The translations under genes and the position numbers were made by a program. The notes under the pieces were generated by a model, which saw nothing but the letters and a program-made list of their open reading frames with translations, was not told the DNA's origin and did not search any database. This document shows, piece by piece, positions 1-11,700 of a DNA stretch of 64,000 nt (position 1 is the first letter of the stretch; the number at the start of each line of letters is the position of its first letter). Source of the DNA: Typha latifolia (taxonomy: Eukaryota; Streptophyta; Magnoliopsida; Poales; Typhaceae); NCBI GenBank assembly GCA_019914945.1, contig CM034100.1, positions 3,733,209 to 3,797,208 on the forward strand, written 5' to 3'.

Positions 1-2138
1 CTAGAAAGTCGATTTTGAAAAAAGTCTCAACATTTTCCTTCTGTGCTCGCTTAGCCTCGATCGAGCAATCCCCCTTGTGTTAGATCTTTGGTTTCCACTT
101 GGACATGATATCATTCTTGAACCTCAGAATGCTTATCTCCAACTCCCCAGTCTAGGTTAAGGATCACAAGGTGCAGCTGGATAGGGTGACTACGTTGGGT
201 GGAAGTGCAACATGCTCTCTCCACTATCGATAGACTCACCACAACTAACTCCACCTACTGGCTCGACTAAACCTGGACTCACAATTCTATAATCAATTCT
301 AATGCTTGGATTTGATGGCCTCACCAAAAGGGAGAGCCGCGAGCAAGCTCCATCTGTACTCTTCTCCTCCTCCTCCTCCACCTCCAAGACATCTTAGAAG
401 GAGTGGAAGACTGTAAGCTCCTATAGGGGCTCCTAGGGTGAGAACACTTCATTGGAAAATGCTCTAGAATTGCATACCGACTAGGGTGTTTCTCCATGAG
501 TTGGAATTGGGCTAGACAAGGATTGTGCCTTGTGTGAGCTACATAGGGTGCACATATTCTTTACTTGTAGCACAAACTAGCTAGCTACAGATTGGACCCT
601 TGACCCAAATCAGAACATAAGGGATGAGTGGTGATAGCCTCCTTCATGTGGTCCATTTGGAAGCGGTGGTTTAATCTAGGGCAATAGCTCGATGGCCAAC
701 CCACCTTGCTGACAGTCCCCAATGCCCCGGACTAAGGTTGCTAGGAGCCATCGGCATAGGACTCCTGGAAGGTCAACATGGATGGTGCCCTCGTGCGGTA
801 GGAGTTGCCAAGCAGAAGCTGGAGCAGTTTTACGGAAGACAAAAACGAGTCCATTGTTTCATGCCGTGGCAGTTGATTTAGTTGTAGCTTGTGTTACTGG
901 TGATTAGTTAACTGTTAACGTACGTACACAATGTTGTTAGCAAAATACAACTTTTTAGCATATTAATCCTTCCAAGTAGCAACGTGTCCCATGAAGTCGA
1001 AGCAATTCGACCCAACACCCCCTCATGCTTTAGTTTTTATCCATACCGTAATATATATATATATATATATACTTTTCGTTAATTATTTTTAACTATCAAT
1101 TATCCTATACAATACGAAGTAACCGTAATATACTTGAAGTAAAATTTTCAAGTTTCAGAATGTTTTTATATAATAATAATTATTAGGTTAAAATTAACTT
1201 AGAATAACTTTATGATAATAAAAATAAAATAGTAGAGTCAAATGATAAATGTTTAGAACGATAATAAAGGATAAAAGATAGGGCTGTATTATGATAAATT
1301 TCTCAAAAAATAAAATGAAAAATTATTTATTTTGCCCCTCTTTTTTGCATTATTTCTGTTTTGACCCATCTGATTCCTATTTTTTATTGTAAATATTTAA
1401 AATAGCTCTCAGATTAACTTTATCTCAATGTAACGGAAAGAAATGACATTTTTAAATGAATTTATTTTTATTTTAGAATATAATTTTTAAAATACTAAAA
1501 TTGCTCGTGACACTTTTATTAATTAGTTATATTTTTTTTTCACGTTCTATTTTCACTTTGTGGTAAATGAGAAAAAGAGCCCATTGGAAACCGAGATTAA
1601 AATTAAGGAAAAAAAAGCTCTGGGAAAACACTTTATGCCTTGTGTACTCGTGGAATAGGCTAATTTAAAAAGAATTATTTAAATTTTTAATAGGAGAAAA
1701 GAGAGGTAATATCGGTATAAGCAATTCTATTATTTAAGTAAAATACTAATATAAAGAATAATAATTATATATTATGTGATATAAAACTGATATTAAAGTA
1801 GTGAAGTATAGTAAGTTTGCATTAAGAATTTGTGATATTTTAAACTAAACGATAAAAATACTCTTGATTAGATGGAAAGAATTAGTAATTAGGTATTGTT
1901 TAATCTATGGGCAAAATAGTAATTTTAAATTATTATTAAATTATTTTTTTAAATTATACGAAATAAGAAGAGTATTAATACTTTGGTACTCGAGGTTAGT
2001 TTAATTTGATGGTTGATTAGTCTCTTTGACTAAGATTAATAGGTTTAGACAGATTAAAAAAAAAAGAGGGGGCCGAACGAAAATAACGAAAAAAAAAGGG
2101 GAGCAAAATAAAATTTTCCCAAAATAAAAATTCCTCGT
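1..2138. other. AT-rich intergenic DNA, no supported gene
   Basis: The first 950 bases are of moderate GC with only short open frames and no recognisable domain; they could be a worn transposon fragment but no termini are visible. From about 1040 the DNA is strongly AT-rich, with a short (AT)n tract near 1052-1070. I see no exon, RNA gene or clear repeat boundary here. Confidence 0.5.
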
Positions 2139-2255
2139 TCGACTATTGGTTTGAGCTTTGCTTGTCTCAGATGGAGGCGTTCGACTCCTTGGAATCGCGA
2201 GCCAGATGAGGAAGAATTCAAATGGACGAGGATTGAGGGGAATAGCGCGATGCAG
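2139..2255 (+). other. Coding-like exon remnant with splice donor
   Basis: A frame reading from 2139 to 2255 without a stop encodes a hydrophilic peptide that includes WNREPDEEEFKWTRIEGNSA, and ends at a good donor (ATGCAG|GTGAGAG, intron starting at 2256). No in-frame ATG is visible upstream. An ATG at 2171 in another frame stops quickly. It may be a decayed first exon or a non-coding transcript; no family is recognised. Confidence 0.2.
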
Positions 2256-3001
2256 GTGAGAGATAATATTGTTCATAATTTATTGCTCCATTAGATTTTA
2301 TTCAACAACCTTGTTCTGGATTTGCTAACGATCAACAAATTGGTGCTTGTTTGATTGCGACCAAACGCTAATTGGGAATGGGGGGCTTCATCAGTGGAGA
2401 GTTTTAGTGTCGTTAGTGGAGAGAGTCGATATTTTGGATAGCCGACATTTGGGCATTCTCTAATTGATACAATTGGGATTTAATCTTCGGTCACTTCAGT
2501 TTGGTATATAAAGAAAAGGTAAAATTTACAGGTTGGATTTCACCTACAATGCCATTAATGATGGCAAATTTTGTGGAAGTAGGATAAGTAATTCTCTACC
2601 ATGGTTACTGCAGAATCTGTGGGTCAAATTGAGACGATGACATCCATAACAAAGGAGATGCATTGAGCTGGAAATTGTATGTTCACCCTAACTGACCTCC
2701 ATAACAAAGTTGGTAATTTTACCTTTTGTTTTCTATTCCTTTAGTTGTCTAAAGCAAAGTTAGCATTTTGGCATAATGGCAAGGTTTGTGTGGCAGTTCA
2801 AGTTTGCCGAAATTTGAGAATTCTGCTCGACTTTTAGGAGCTTCCACTTTGTTCTTTTCAAAATTGATTAGAGCTAACTCTTCTGTGCATTGGAGGCTCA
2901 CTCTAAAGCCAGCTAGCAATTAATTTTCTTTACAATAGAGTAATGGTACAGAAACACCATAGCACAGATTTCCAATGTTCTCCTGTTTTTTTCCTACTTA
3001 G

Positions 3002-3170
3002 CTTTCTCCTCAACCAAAAGTCTACCAGTCCTCATCCATCAGCTGCAGAAGAAATCCATGCTGCGGTGGCATTAGATGGTTTACTTGATGTTGCTGTTGA
3101 TGAAAAGAAAGATAGTATTAGTTCAGTAGGTTTTTATCAGAATAATGTTTACGTTTCTTACTGCAATTGA
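3002..3170 (+). other. Possible terminal exon on the plus strand, overlapping the kinase 3' end
   Basis: A pyrimidine-rich acceptor (tttttttcctacttag, ending at 3001) precedes an open frame of about 55 codons ending in TGA at 3168-3170. The peptide is acidic and coding-like (it contains AVALDGLLDVAVDEKKDS) but matches no family I recognise. It would be convergent with the kinase gene on the other strand, whose stop lies at 3158-3160, so the two frames would overlap by 13 bases. No partner exon with matching phase was found upstream, so it may be a remnant. Confidence 0.25.
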
Positions 3171-6100
3171 AGAAGATTCTTACCCAATGATCTACGCGAA
3201 TGGGAGAAACTATATGGTCCAGCCCTGTAGCTGCTGCTGCTGCTTTTGCTGCCATATCGGATAGTTTCATATGCATGAGCAATATTTCTCAAATGGTTCA
3301 GCTCTGGCAAAATGACCATCCCAAGATCAGGCCTGTCCTTCCTCCTCAGCTCTGCACACTTCAAAGCAAGCTTAGCAAATGCGAGAGCCTCTTCCACTGG
3401 CCAATCGGTTATACTTGGATCAAGCATTTGTGCAAACATTCCTTTTTCTATGGCCTTATCCACATGGTGTGTGAGGCCCATTGGTGGTCTTGCCGTGATG
3501 ATTTGCAGCAGCATTATTCCAAGAGAATATATATCGGATTTGGTTCCTAGCATGCCTGTCTGCTGATATTCGGGGTCAATGTAGCAAAATGTTCCGGCAG
3601 TTGAGGTCATTCGATACTGAGTAACGCTGTCTGCTACAGATGGGGGCACCAATCTTGCTAGGCCAACGTCGCTGATCTTGCTGACGTAGTTGCGATCAAG
3701 AAGGATGTTAGCTGGCTTAAGGTCTCGGTGAACCAATGGTTCCGGTTTGGTCTGGTGGAGGAACAGTAGTCCAGTAGCTATCTCTGCTGCAATTTTGAAT
3801 CTCACAGTCCATGGAATTGGAGGAGTGTTATTTCGTTGGAAGAGCCTATCCTCTAAGCTTCCATTCTCCATGTACTCGTATACCAGACAGCCATACTCTG
3901 AACAGGCGCCCAGCAGCAAGACCATGTTGGGATGGCGGATACAGCTAAGCACCTCAACCTTGATCAATTACATAGGAGAAGTTATTATAGAGGATGAAAT
4001 GGGGAAAAAAATCAGTGTCAAGCAATTGAGATTTGGGAAGTCCTTGACATCTAGCACGTCTAAAATGTGTTTTAAGGATAAAAAGGGAAGTAAAACATAA
4101 ATAGTAGTTCCAACATATTGTTGGAGTATAAGACAACAAGTTGCCTAGTCAGCGCTTGAGCAGTTATATGGGCTGTACTTTTAAGTGGGAGCATATTTTG
4201 GAGGATTAATACTAGAAGTTGATAAGAGTTTGGTATATACTCTTTTGCATGATATTCTGTAGAAGGATTCTAATATCTCAATCACTTTTTTCTTCTTCTT
4301 CTTCTTCTTCTTCTTCTTCTTCTTCTTCTTCCTTTTAAGGAAGTTCCTCTCTGTGAAAACACTCCTTTTAGACTCTAGAATTTGAAGTGAACTAGAAAAT
4401 GTAGTCTAGAAAGGTTCTGAAATCTATCCCTGATAAGGTTTTATCTCCTGAGATGACCGCTGCCTAGTTATTGAACAGACACACACACACACACATATAT
4501 GGTTAATCAGTCTTAATCTTAGTTTACGTTGCTGCAATTGGCTAAGGAAGTTGTACCTCTTGCTGGAATTGCCTCCTTCCCTGTGATGCATCTGGTCTTA
4601 AAACCTTAATTGCAACCGGAGTATGATCCAAAGACGCTTTGAATACAGGTCCATATCCACCTTCGCCAATCTTCAGTGAGTCAGAGAAGCGATTGGTTGC
4701 AATTTCAATCTCTTCAATGGTGTACTTCCTGTACCGAACATCAGAATTAGCCAGAGTGTCTAATGCTTTCCTTTTCTCTTCTGCCTCAAGCTTCGCCTTT
4801 AATTCCGCTTTTAATCTCTTTTGTGCCTCAAGTTCTGCAATCCTTTGTGCTGCTTCTGCATGTTCAATTGCAGCTTTGCACTTTGATTTCTCCATTTCCA
4901 CAAGTGCAAGAGCTGCTTCCTCTGCTTGTCTTAATTCCTCAAACTTCCGGGCCTCTTCCATTTTCAAATGGTGCAGCTCTTTAGCCTGCATTTGTATCAT
5001 TCATGAACATTAAATAGAAATGCTTATATAGTCAGATAACTCTTACAAAAATCCTTTTCGCAATTTTTTGCATTGACATTAATGAATAAATATTTACAGT
5101 GTTACATTGTGACTACCATGAGGTCCAATGATAGGAAAGGTGATGAATGGAGAAAACACATGAAAGCGTTGACCTCACCTTCTGTTTGGCCATGATTGCT
5201 TCTTTGCAAGCTGCATTGTACATTTCCATTGTTTGCTTCAGCTCCAGTCTCAGCCTTTTCATTTCGGCCTCAACGTCTCGTTGCGACTAAAATGGAAACA
5301 ACAAAAGTAGCTGTCACTCTAAAATTCAAGGTTGCTGAAAGTGAATTGTTGCAGGGGAGCAATTATTTCCCTATAATTTGTGTACTTACAAAAGTAGAGG
5401 TAGGACTATCATGGGATGCTGATGAGAATTCAACAGAGTTGCCAAAGTCGATGGACTGGAATTCTATGCTTTTTGGCAAATCCATGTCATCTGAGGATGA
5501 GTCACGAGAAAAGGACGACCTTGGTGGATGGAGAGAGTCGAGGCATTCAAGAAATGCACTTTGGGGTGCTGTCCTAGCTGAGGAGAGAGGCCTATCCCTC
5601 GAGGGTGTCTTCATTAAACCGGGATGTTGTTCAAGGGGCCTGTCAGATAATAAAGATGGTGGAGGACCTCTCGAGCTTCCCCTTGCGAATGGGCTTCTGT
5701 TTTGCAAAACAAGAGCTACAGAGAATTAGAATACTACAGCACTTTTACTTCAAAAGTTAAAATTTCCCAGGGAAGCTGGAGGAGTTATATTGGAGCCTGT
5801 CGCATGTATTTAACAAAACGATCACTTGATCTTGAATAGTTCTAGTCAACTACCATCCTTTTTAGCCTTTTTGGTTTTTAGTTGCTTATACTTCTTTGGG
5901 ATGGCAAATCATCCGTGTCATAATAGTAATCATGGGATGAATATAAATCTTTGTTTTATGTTACATAAATATTGCTTTACTTGTTAATACTTTGATTTGC
6001 TATATCACAAGTAGAAAGAAGACATTCTCAGTATATTGTAGCGGTTCCTTGGTCTGTGGACAGCAAAAATAACAATCTTGTTTAATTTTTTATCAGATTA

Positions 6101-7352
6101 CTATCAAAGTATGAGGCTGATTATTATTCTTTTCCTTCTTACATTACAAGTTATCTCGTGCTAGCAGCTGATAATGCTTTTTCTTTCTCGACTTACCTAA
6201 TAACGTCATCGATGTGGTCAGGTAGCTGACGAGGACTATCTAGAACCATTGACTGGCGTGGTGGAGCAATGTTAATAGGTGCAGGGCCTTTGGCTGACCT
6301 AATTGAGACGGCCTTACCTTTGTATATGACATACACTGTACAATACTCTGGTGCAGCTTTCATCAAGCATGTTGGGACATCGGCATTCCTGAATTTCCTG
6401 TGAGGAGCAGAGATCATGTTGCTTGAAGATTCTCAACCACAAAGTTATTTACCTATGCATGGATGAATGGAATGCGACCTTGTGAGTGCATTTCTACTGG
6501 AAGCACCAAGAACAATATTCTGGATTTGGTTGGCAGTGATGTATTCAACTATTGCCCTCGAGATGTTAACATCCTCCAAAACTACCTCCTTCAGATGCAT
6601 CTGAAGATGTAAAATAGCAATCCATGTTACTTAACTTCAGAATTGCAAGTTTGCAACCATCTGATTATATTTGTTCAAGGAAAATAGGAAACTTGTGCTG
6701 AAATTTTGGCTACTACAATCATGATCATCCAAAATATGGAAATGCTATTCTGATACAAAGATTGTACATGCAACTAGATACTATTCTAAAGTTAGTATTA
6801 GCAAATTGTTCTTAGTGCTTGTGTTAGCATATATTTGTTTGTGTGTGCATGAAGAGAAACAATAACTCTCTCCTAGGTAGTCCTTACCCCTTTACGAGCA
6901 CAAAAGCCTCGATAGGGAAGGAATAATTGTGCCAACTCTGCATCTACATCCTCAGGGCTTCTTTCAGGAGAATCATAACCATCTACAAGATTTAAACCAA
7001 AAAAAGAAAAGAAAATTACATCTCTAATGATGATTTAAGATGACAAATATTAACATCATTAATTCTTTGAAATGCTTGATGGTTCTTCCACAGTATTCAT
7101 TGAAAAAAAAAACCCACTCAAAAGATTACAACGATGAGAGAGAAGATACCTACTATTCATGAGGGAATTGTTGTGGGTCCTGACATGGACCAAGACAAGA
7201 GTTGGCATCTTGACAAGGAGGTGGTCGACCGTCCATCTCACAGCTTGTTGGCTGGTCTTGTCCCTGTCGATCGCCACGATCGTCGAGGTAGCTTCGACAG
7301 AGCTACCGTCGTCCAAGTGCGTTGAGGAGAAGGATAGGGCTGAGAGGTGCAT
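3158..7352 (-). CDS. USP-domain receptor-like cytoplasmic kinase without a U-box (8 exons)
   Basis: Exons on the minus strand: 7352-7150, 6957-6888, 6600-6479, 6397-6197, 5696-5390, 5286-5179, 4985-4557, 3958-3158; 746 aa. The N-terminus is an adenine-nucleotide alpha-hydrolase (universal stress protein) domain (about 1-165), followed by a Ser-rich linker, a long charged coiled coil (about 302-420) and a kinase domain. Visible kinase features are a Gly-rich loop GEGGYGPVF, the VAIK lysine (about 464), HRDLKPANILLD with catalytic Asp about 559, DVG in place of DFG, and an activation segment ending IDPEYQQTG. This is the known RLCK-IX / PUB-kinase group, probably cytoplasmic signalling kinases. 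The protein stops after the kinase C-lobe with a Ser-rich tail, so no U-box is present. The second exon is uncertain: the obvious acceptor (AG at 6986-6985) gives a frame that stops, and a downstream AG (6959-6958) must be used to keep it open. First ATG at 7352; upstream in-frame codons lack another ATG. Confidence 0.82.
4289..4332. repeat. (TTC)n microsatellite in kinase intron
   Basis: About 14 TTC/CTT units lie within the intron between the last two exons of the minus-strand kinase gene. A short (CA)n tract follows at about 4480-4493 in the same intron. Confidence 0.9.
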
Positions 7353-8792
7353 CTCGAACACCCTTAGTTAATTTAGTATATTTAATGTCGATATTAGCAA
7401 GTCAAAGTATAAATAATATTAATAACAATAATAATTATCACTGCCACCACCACCACCACCACCACTACAGCGACAAGAACAATGTCGAAAGAGAGGAAGG
7501 AGAAGAAAGCTCTCTCCTCCTCTTTTTTTATTCTTCTCGTCTTCTACGAGAAAGGAATGAATACGACTCCTGGCTTCGAAGCCTTAGCTCTTGTTTCTCT
7601 TTCCCATTTTGACGATATTACCCTCTTCCTCCGACCACCACCTCATCCTATGGCTTCCGGCTGTCCACATGTCAATGGCTCCTCAAACGTTGGAGAAGAT
7701 GTGACGACTAAGTCAACCTCTAATTTGATTTAATTTATTTTTTTGATCATTATCCTCTATTTGATTCTTACTTTCGTAGGTGTTAAATCCATCCGTCCCC
7801 ATGCGAACGTGGCGGATTCCATGCAGCCTCCCAGTGTACGAGTTAGATATACCTGACACTCTGTGATTGGTTGCCAAACTGAGCGTACAAAATACCCGGA
7901 TCCGATAAATCTGAACTGTTGTGGATCGGTTTTGTCACAGTTTTTATACTCTCTTATCCGCAATCTCCATCGGACGAAACTTCTCCGATTAATATTAAAA
8001 CGACCCCTTCTTTTAATTGTTTATTAATTGTTTTGACGAAGATGTAAAGAATATAATAGTAATATAAAAATTAAGATATTACCAGTTCAATATTTATTTA
8101 TTAATTTTTAAATATATATGACCTTGCATATTATTTTTTTAACAATTATATTATTTTAATTTTTTATTAAATAAAAAGATATATATATTCTTAACTGAGA
8201 ATAATGTATATATCACAATAAGAGTATTGATATTTTTTATAATTAACTTGATAAAAATTTAATTTAATTTAATTTAATTTAATTTTTTAATTATTTATTA
8301 TTATTTATATATCTCTCGTTACTTTAAGATTAATTTAAATTAAATTTAATAATAAATAGAGATAGAAAATTATATTTAAAATTGAAGATTATTTTTAAAG
8401 AATCAAATTTAAATTTATTTTAGTATTAAATAATATCTCCTATAATTAATATAAATTATATCTTTAATAATTATATATGAAAGAGAAATTTTAACAAAAA
8501 AAAAGAATATTTTTTTAAGTAACTTAGTTTTGAAATGGGGAAATCGGTATTAGGTATAAAAACTTATTATACAGCGGTTAGATTAAGATTATAATTTTTA
8601 ATGACGTACTGAAGTATTTAAGAATAAAAAAAATAAAATTCAAGATTTTTAAGTCAGTCTGTTACGTACTTACGTCTGCCTCCGAGTCAGTTGACTCGCT
8701 AACAGACTTTGCCAGTTTCTCTCCCTCCTCCTCCTCCTCCTCCTCCCTTCCGCCCGCCAAAACACCAAAAACCCTTGCCTTTCGTCTGCGCC
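7353..8792. promoter_or_regulatory. Shared intergenic region between divergent kinase genes
   Basis: The two related USP-kinase genes are transcribed away from each other, with 1,440 bases between their ATG codons, so this stretch should hold both promoters and both 5' UTRs. It contains a (CAC)n run at about 7444-7466, a very AT-rich core at about 7980-8640, and a (CCT)n tract at about 8724-8747 that is probably in the 5' UTR of the right-hand gene. Small open frames near 7482-7733 look non-coding. No single TATA box can be chosen in such AT-rich DNA. Confidence 0.55.
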
Positions 8793-11700
8793 ATGTCCTC
8801 CGTCTCCGTCTTCGGAGGCGGCTGTGACTCTCTGGAGTCTACGGTGGCGGTTGCAGTGAGCCGCGGGCACCGGAGCCGCCGCGCTGTCAGGTGGGCGGAG
8901 GAGCACCTCCTTCCCCACGCCGACCGCTTCCTCATCATCCACGTCATCCCCGTCGTCTCCACCATTCCCTCCCCTTGTAAGCTCCTCTCCTCCCTCCTCT
9001 GACTCGAATCGTGTATTCAGATTATTTTTAGTTCTTTCACTTCGATCTCGTAGCGGGCCGAAGTATTCCAATCGAGAAGATGGAGAGGGGGGTGGTAGAG
9101 ATGTACGTTCAGGATATGAAGTCTAAGGCCCAGGAGGTGTTTCTACCGTTCAGGAGACTCTGTGGGCGAAGAAATGTAAGAAAAAAAATGATTTTTTTAA
9201 AATAAAATTTCTCCCTAGTTTTGGGGGTTTTCATGGTGGTATTCGGGATCGGTTGTAGGTGGAAACCTTAGTTCTGGAAGGGGAGAACCCTGCAGCAGCG
9301 CTTTTGAGCTATGTGACAGAGTCCGGCATTAAGAATTTGGTGTTGGGTGCTTCCTTCATGAGTTGGATTAGAAGGTGTTTTCTCCTTTTAGCACAATTAT
9401 ATCAATAGAATTTGATCCTTGTGGTCAGGATGCTAATAGGCAAACTATAATGTTTTCCCAGCATTACTTCGTGTACTTTATACGTCCAGTTCTCTAAGAA
9501 CTTGTTCTTTTATGTTGATTGTTCCCTCCATTATAAAAGTATCCTCAATTATAATGCGCCTGTTGGATATAGCAACGCAATTTTGCCCTTCTGGGCTGTA
9601 TGACCCTAAGTTGCAACCAGTAAGACATAATTATACTTGGTATAGTCCTTACTTATTCAATGTCAGCCCTCTATTCCTGATTTTCCTTTGGACTGGAACT
9701 CCTGTAAGAATTATAGAGGTTTGTCATATAGCAGACTGACACAGAAATATGGAAAGATGTCTTTCTTCTTACAACCTTCTCAACTTTAGGTGCCTCACTA
9801 GCCGGTTCATATTATCCCCACAATGTCAGTTTCTCATGTGGAATTATTTTATTATCTGCATTTTATAGCTTCTTTATCAGCTAGAAAGTTCATGTTTTAC
9901 TGTTACTGTGCAGTATCATGCTTTACTACTGCTGCCTCTTTAGGTCCGTCATATATGGAATAATTTAGAATTTCTGAAGTCCAACAATAGCATATAGAGT
10001 GAAGATCGCGGTAATCCCTTTCTGCTAAACCCTTTTATCTGGTCCATGATTTTGTAAGATACTTGGCAGCTTAACACCTTGTATTCATGTTGAAATATTT
10101 GTTTCTAACGTCTACCAACATTCTTCTGAGGTACCTCAACAATTTTATTATCTGATATATCCACTCTTCTATTATGAAAAATAGTTTTGTATTTCAGAAG
10201 GGATTCTGTGTATTTTGGATTTTATATCTTTCCTAAATACTCAACTCTGTTTTCTGGATATTATGATATGACTCTATCAGCTTTCTAGGACCACCTCAGA
10301 TGGTAACTCATTGTTTTGGTTTTTATTATACATGAAATTATCTTTTTTATGTATCATATTGAAGTATCAGGATTCATTCATTATTTGCAAGTATGGATTT
10401 TGATCATATTGAAGTTCAGTTACGTTCGCTCACTGTTGGCATCATCTGCTTCCATAAAATGAAAACTTATATATTTTTCAGGTTATTAAAGGTTCCGGAT
10501 GTGGTCACTTCTATCCTGAAATTCATGCCAAGTTCTTGCAACATATTTGCTGTGTCACGATGGAAAGTCACCATGAATTTTCCTAATCAGGCAGTTATTA
10601 TTGGTACACTAACTTGCTCCTGACTTCCATTCTCTTCTAAATTTGATGTTCATCTTTTGGGAAAAACATGCCTATTTCAGGGTCTGATAATTATATGCAA
10701 ATAGGAACAGTTAGTCATAAAGCAATTGCTCAAAGGCAAAGGGACAGTATCTCTCGTGAGAAATATGTACACAGTTTCCAAGATAGCAGAACTTCACAAA
10801 TATCAGGACAGGTAGATGCTAGTTCATGCTTCCAAGCCTTTAGGGACACTCAGGCTTCTATCGATTCTGGTCGAAGTTCAGAAATTGCACAGACGATCTC
10901 TTTTAATGGAGTACGTCGTGAAGGAACCTTGGATGGCAAGATAAGAGAAGAGCAAAAACAGCCAAATTATGATGATGTAAGTCACATCCCCTATGTCATC
11001 GTGCACTCTATGGAAGAGATTGGCATTTCATTTTGTTGGTTACTTGATTATAATAATTTTATATCCATCTATTGTTTTTCTGACAGTTTGTATTCTTGCT
11101 AAGATACATTTTTGATACATTTCTCCATGATGATTCTAGTTAAGATACATTTCTCCATGATGATGTTGACACGATAATTGCAATGATTATCCAGTCTGAA
11201 GGTCCAGATGAAGTAGCAAAACTGCAGAGAGAATTGCAGAATACTCTTGCAATGTACAACCGAGCTTGTGAGAATTTGGTGCATGCTAAGAAAAAGGTTA
11301 AGTTCTGTGACTTCCATTCATGTTGGCTAAGTTAATGTTCACAAAAAGGCATACTCTCAATTTAAGACAGAGGAAACAATTTATTTGGTAGTATATCTAC
11401 TATAGTTTCCTTTTTTCTCCAAAAATATCTTATTAGTTAATTCCTCGCCATTTTTTGTCCCCACATATGCAGTATGTATCTACCAAGATACATGTTTGTC
11501 TAACAGGAAACTTCCATCTTCTGCACGCTTAGTTCCGTTAGTTTACTTCCAAAGAATTTCTTATTTTCCTTTTTCTGTCCACTATTTGTGATCTCCTCTC
11601 TTTTGTTATTTCAACTTGAATATTAGGCCCTTTTGAGTGGCTTATCCCTAATCCCCGCCCAAGTTCATATTACAATTTATTTTTGATACAGAACATCATA

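Noticed and set aside
7059..7733. Plus-strand open frames opposite and upstream of the left kinase exon 1
   Set aside because: Antisense to the USP-domain exon or in promoter DNA with (CAC)n; no coding signature.
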